The position numbers and the translations under genes were made by a program. The notes under the pieces are model-generated. The model worked only from the letters and a program-made list of their open reading frames with translations, had not been told where the DNA came from and ran no database searches. This document shows, piece after piece, positions 63,212 through 64,000 of a stretch of 64,000 nt of DNA. Position 1 is the first letter of the stretch. Each line of letters starts with the position of its first letter. The stretch is from Pseudomonas sp. stari2 (GTDB taxonomy: Bacteria > Pseudomonadota > Gammaproteobacteria > Pseudomonadales > Pseudomonadaceae): contig NZ_CP099760.1 in NCBI RefSeq assembly GCF_040760005.1, positions 2,475,501-2,539,500 on the forward strand, given 5' to 3'.

Positions 63212-64000
63212 ATGACTGTCAACAATCCCGCTGGTTCCTCACCGCTGGTACTCAAGGAGCTCGACGTTCCCGGTCGCACCGGTCCCGTGTCGCAAGCGCC
63301 GGATGTCTGGGGGCTCAATAAGGCGGCCGTGCAGGACAACTTCCCCAAACAGGGTTTGCTGTGTCGCGCCGGGGCGTGGGGGGTCATGAGCCGGGGCGAC
63401 AAGTTGGTGATTTCATTGGGTGGTCAGGCAGTACTTAACAAAACCGTTGACGCACACGAAGTCGACACCACGCTGGCGATGTTTGTGCCCGCCGCGCGCT
63501 TCAGTGATGGCTCGTCCACCCTGTCCTACGCCGTCACCCGACAGGGCGGAACGGCCGAGCCTTCCGAGGTGATGCAGGTGCGGGTCAAACTCACCCGCCC
63601 CGGCGGCCATGACAGCGACGAAGGCCCGGGCCACTCGAAACTGAAAATGACCGTCCCCAAGGAGATTCTCGAGGGCGGCATCGACAAGGACAACATCGCC
63701 GCTGGCGTGCCGATCACGATCGGCCCCTCCGACGACGGGCCAAAACCCTATCCCGACGCAGCGGTCGGTGACTGGGTCCAGGTGAGCTGGGGCGGGGTTT
63801 TCGTGCTCTACGGACCGCTGACTCAGGCTGAGGCCGACGGCACAGTGCCGCTTGTCGTGCACATTACCGAGGCAACCATTCGCGAGGCGGGTGACTCCGG
63901 AGATTCCGGTCTCGCCGTGGCCTTTGAGCTCTACGACATGGTCGACAACCGCTCCGAAGACTGGAGTCATGAGCAGCGTGTGGTGGTCGCGGTCGACGCC
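63212..64000 (+). CDS. Large Ig-like repeat protein, 5' part only
   Basis: An open frame begins at 63212 (MTVNNPAGSSPLVLKELDVP) with CGGAG upstream and runs unbroken through 263 codons off the window end. The product is hydrophilic with no signal peptide and alternates beta-rich segments such as GDKLVISLGGQAVLNKTVDA, PKEILEGGIDKDNIAAGVPI, GDWVQVSWGGVFVLYG and EQRVVVAVDA that look like successive Ig-like domains. Pseudomonads encode very large proteins of this sort, whose function is not known to me. Confidence 0.8.
   Translation, partial: MTVNNPAGSSPLVLKELDVPGRTGPVSQAPDVWGLNKAAVQDNFPKQGLLCRAGAWGVMSRGDKLVISLGGQAVLNKTVDAHEVDTTLAMFVPAARFSDGSSTLSYAVTRQGGTAEPSEVMQVRVKLTRPGGHDSDEGPGHSKLKMTVPKEILEGGIDKDNIAAGVPITIGPSDDGPKPYPDAAVGDWVQVSWGGVFVLYGPLTQAEADGTVPLVVHITEATIREAGDSGDSGLAVAFELYDMVDNRSEDWSHEQRVVVAVDA

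Overview
The window reads as a piece of a Pseudomonas chromosome, most likely from the P. fluorescens group. The evidence is GC-rich coding with G/C-ending codons, AGGAG-type ribosome binding sites, and a familiar inositol cluster, an rtcR/rsr/rtcB/rtcA RNA-repair cluster, an arsO-like monooxygenase and LysR/AraC regulators. Species is an inference; no rRNA or complete tRNA is present.

Region 1 (1-13.3 kb) is the right-hand part of a composite genomic island. Two identical 45-bp pieces of a tRNA-Pro(GGG) gene, from the anticodon loop to CCA, lie at 1783-1827 and 13225-13269. Each is followed by the same terminator. They bracket a unit with a 2208-residue DUF4011/superfamily 1 helicase/Vsr-like nuclease protein, a frameshifted coiled-coil gene, a GIY-YIG protein and a large unknown protein. 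A partial unit on its left carries an HNH-like protein and a 69-residue protein. No integrase is visible; the intact tRNA should lie to the left.

Region 2 (13.4-23.2 kb) holds a VIT-family transporter; a probable envelope flavin electron-transfer operon (small PepSY protein, DUF2271 protein with a possible flavinylation motif, PepSY/flavodoxin/reductase fusion, ApbE) divergent from a two-component system; an ArsO-like monooxygenase; and a decaying YeeE/YedE sulfur-transport operon with three broken genes (ArsR-type regulator, DUF2892, DUF202).

Region 3 (23.2-39.7 kb) is a full myo-inositol catabolic and import locus: an RpiR-type regulator, iolC fused to DUF2090, iolE, iolB, iolA/mmsA, an IolI-like protein, iolD, iolG, two more Gfo/Idh/MocA dehydrogenases (one IolW-like) and a sugar ABC transporter. 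Palindromes of the TGGAA-N6-TTCCA type lie in the three control regions.

Region 4 (40.1-46.9 kb) is an RNA-repair locus. RtcR faces away from rsr (Ro60/TROVE), rtcB, rlaP and rtcA, which follow a clear sigma-54 promoter. The gap between rsr and rtcB folds into two nested-helix RNAs resembling bacterial Y RNAs; the second has a tRNA-like three-way junction.

Region 5 (46.9-64 kb) is ordinary chromosomal content: VOC protein, alpha/beta hydrolase, quinone oxidoreductase, MFS/LysR pair, a coiled-coil repeat protein, pirin, a GlxA-type regulator, two paralogous winged-helix/NB-ARC regulators (one cut short), a flavodoxin-like protein, an AraC regulator, a secreted metallo-beta-lactamase-fold protein, a LysR regulator and the start of a large Ig-like repeat protein that runs off the window. 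A 22-bp motif is shared by the control regions at 59.78 and 60.95 kb.
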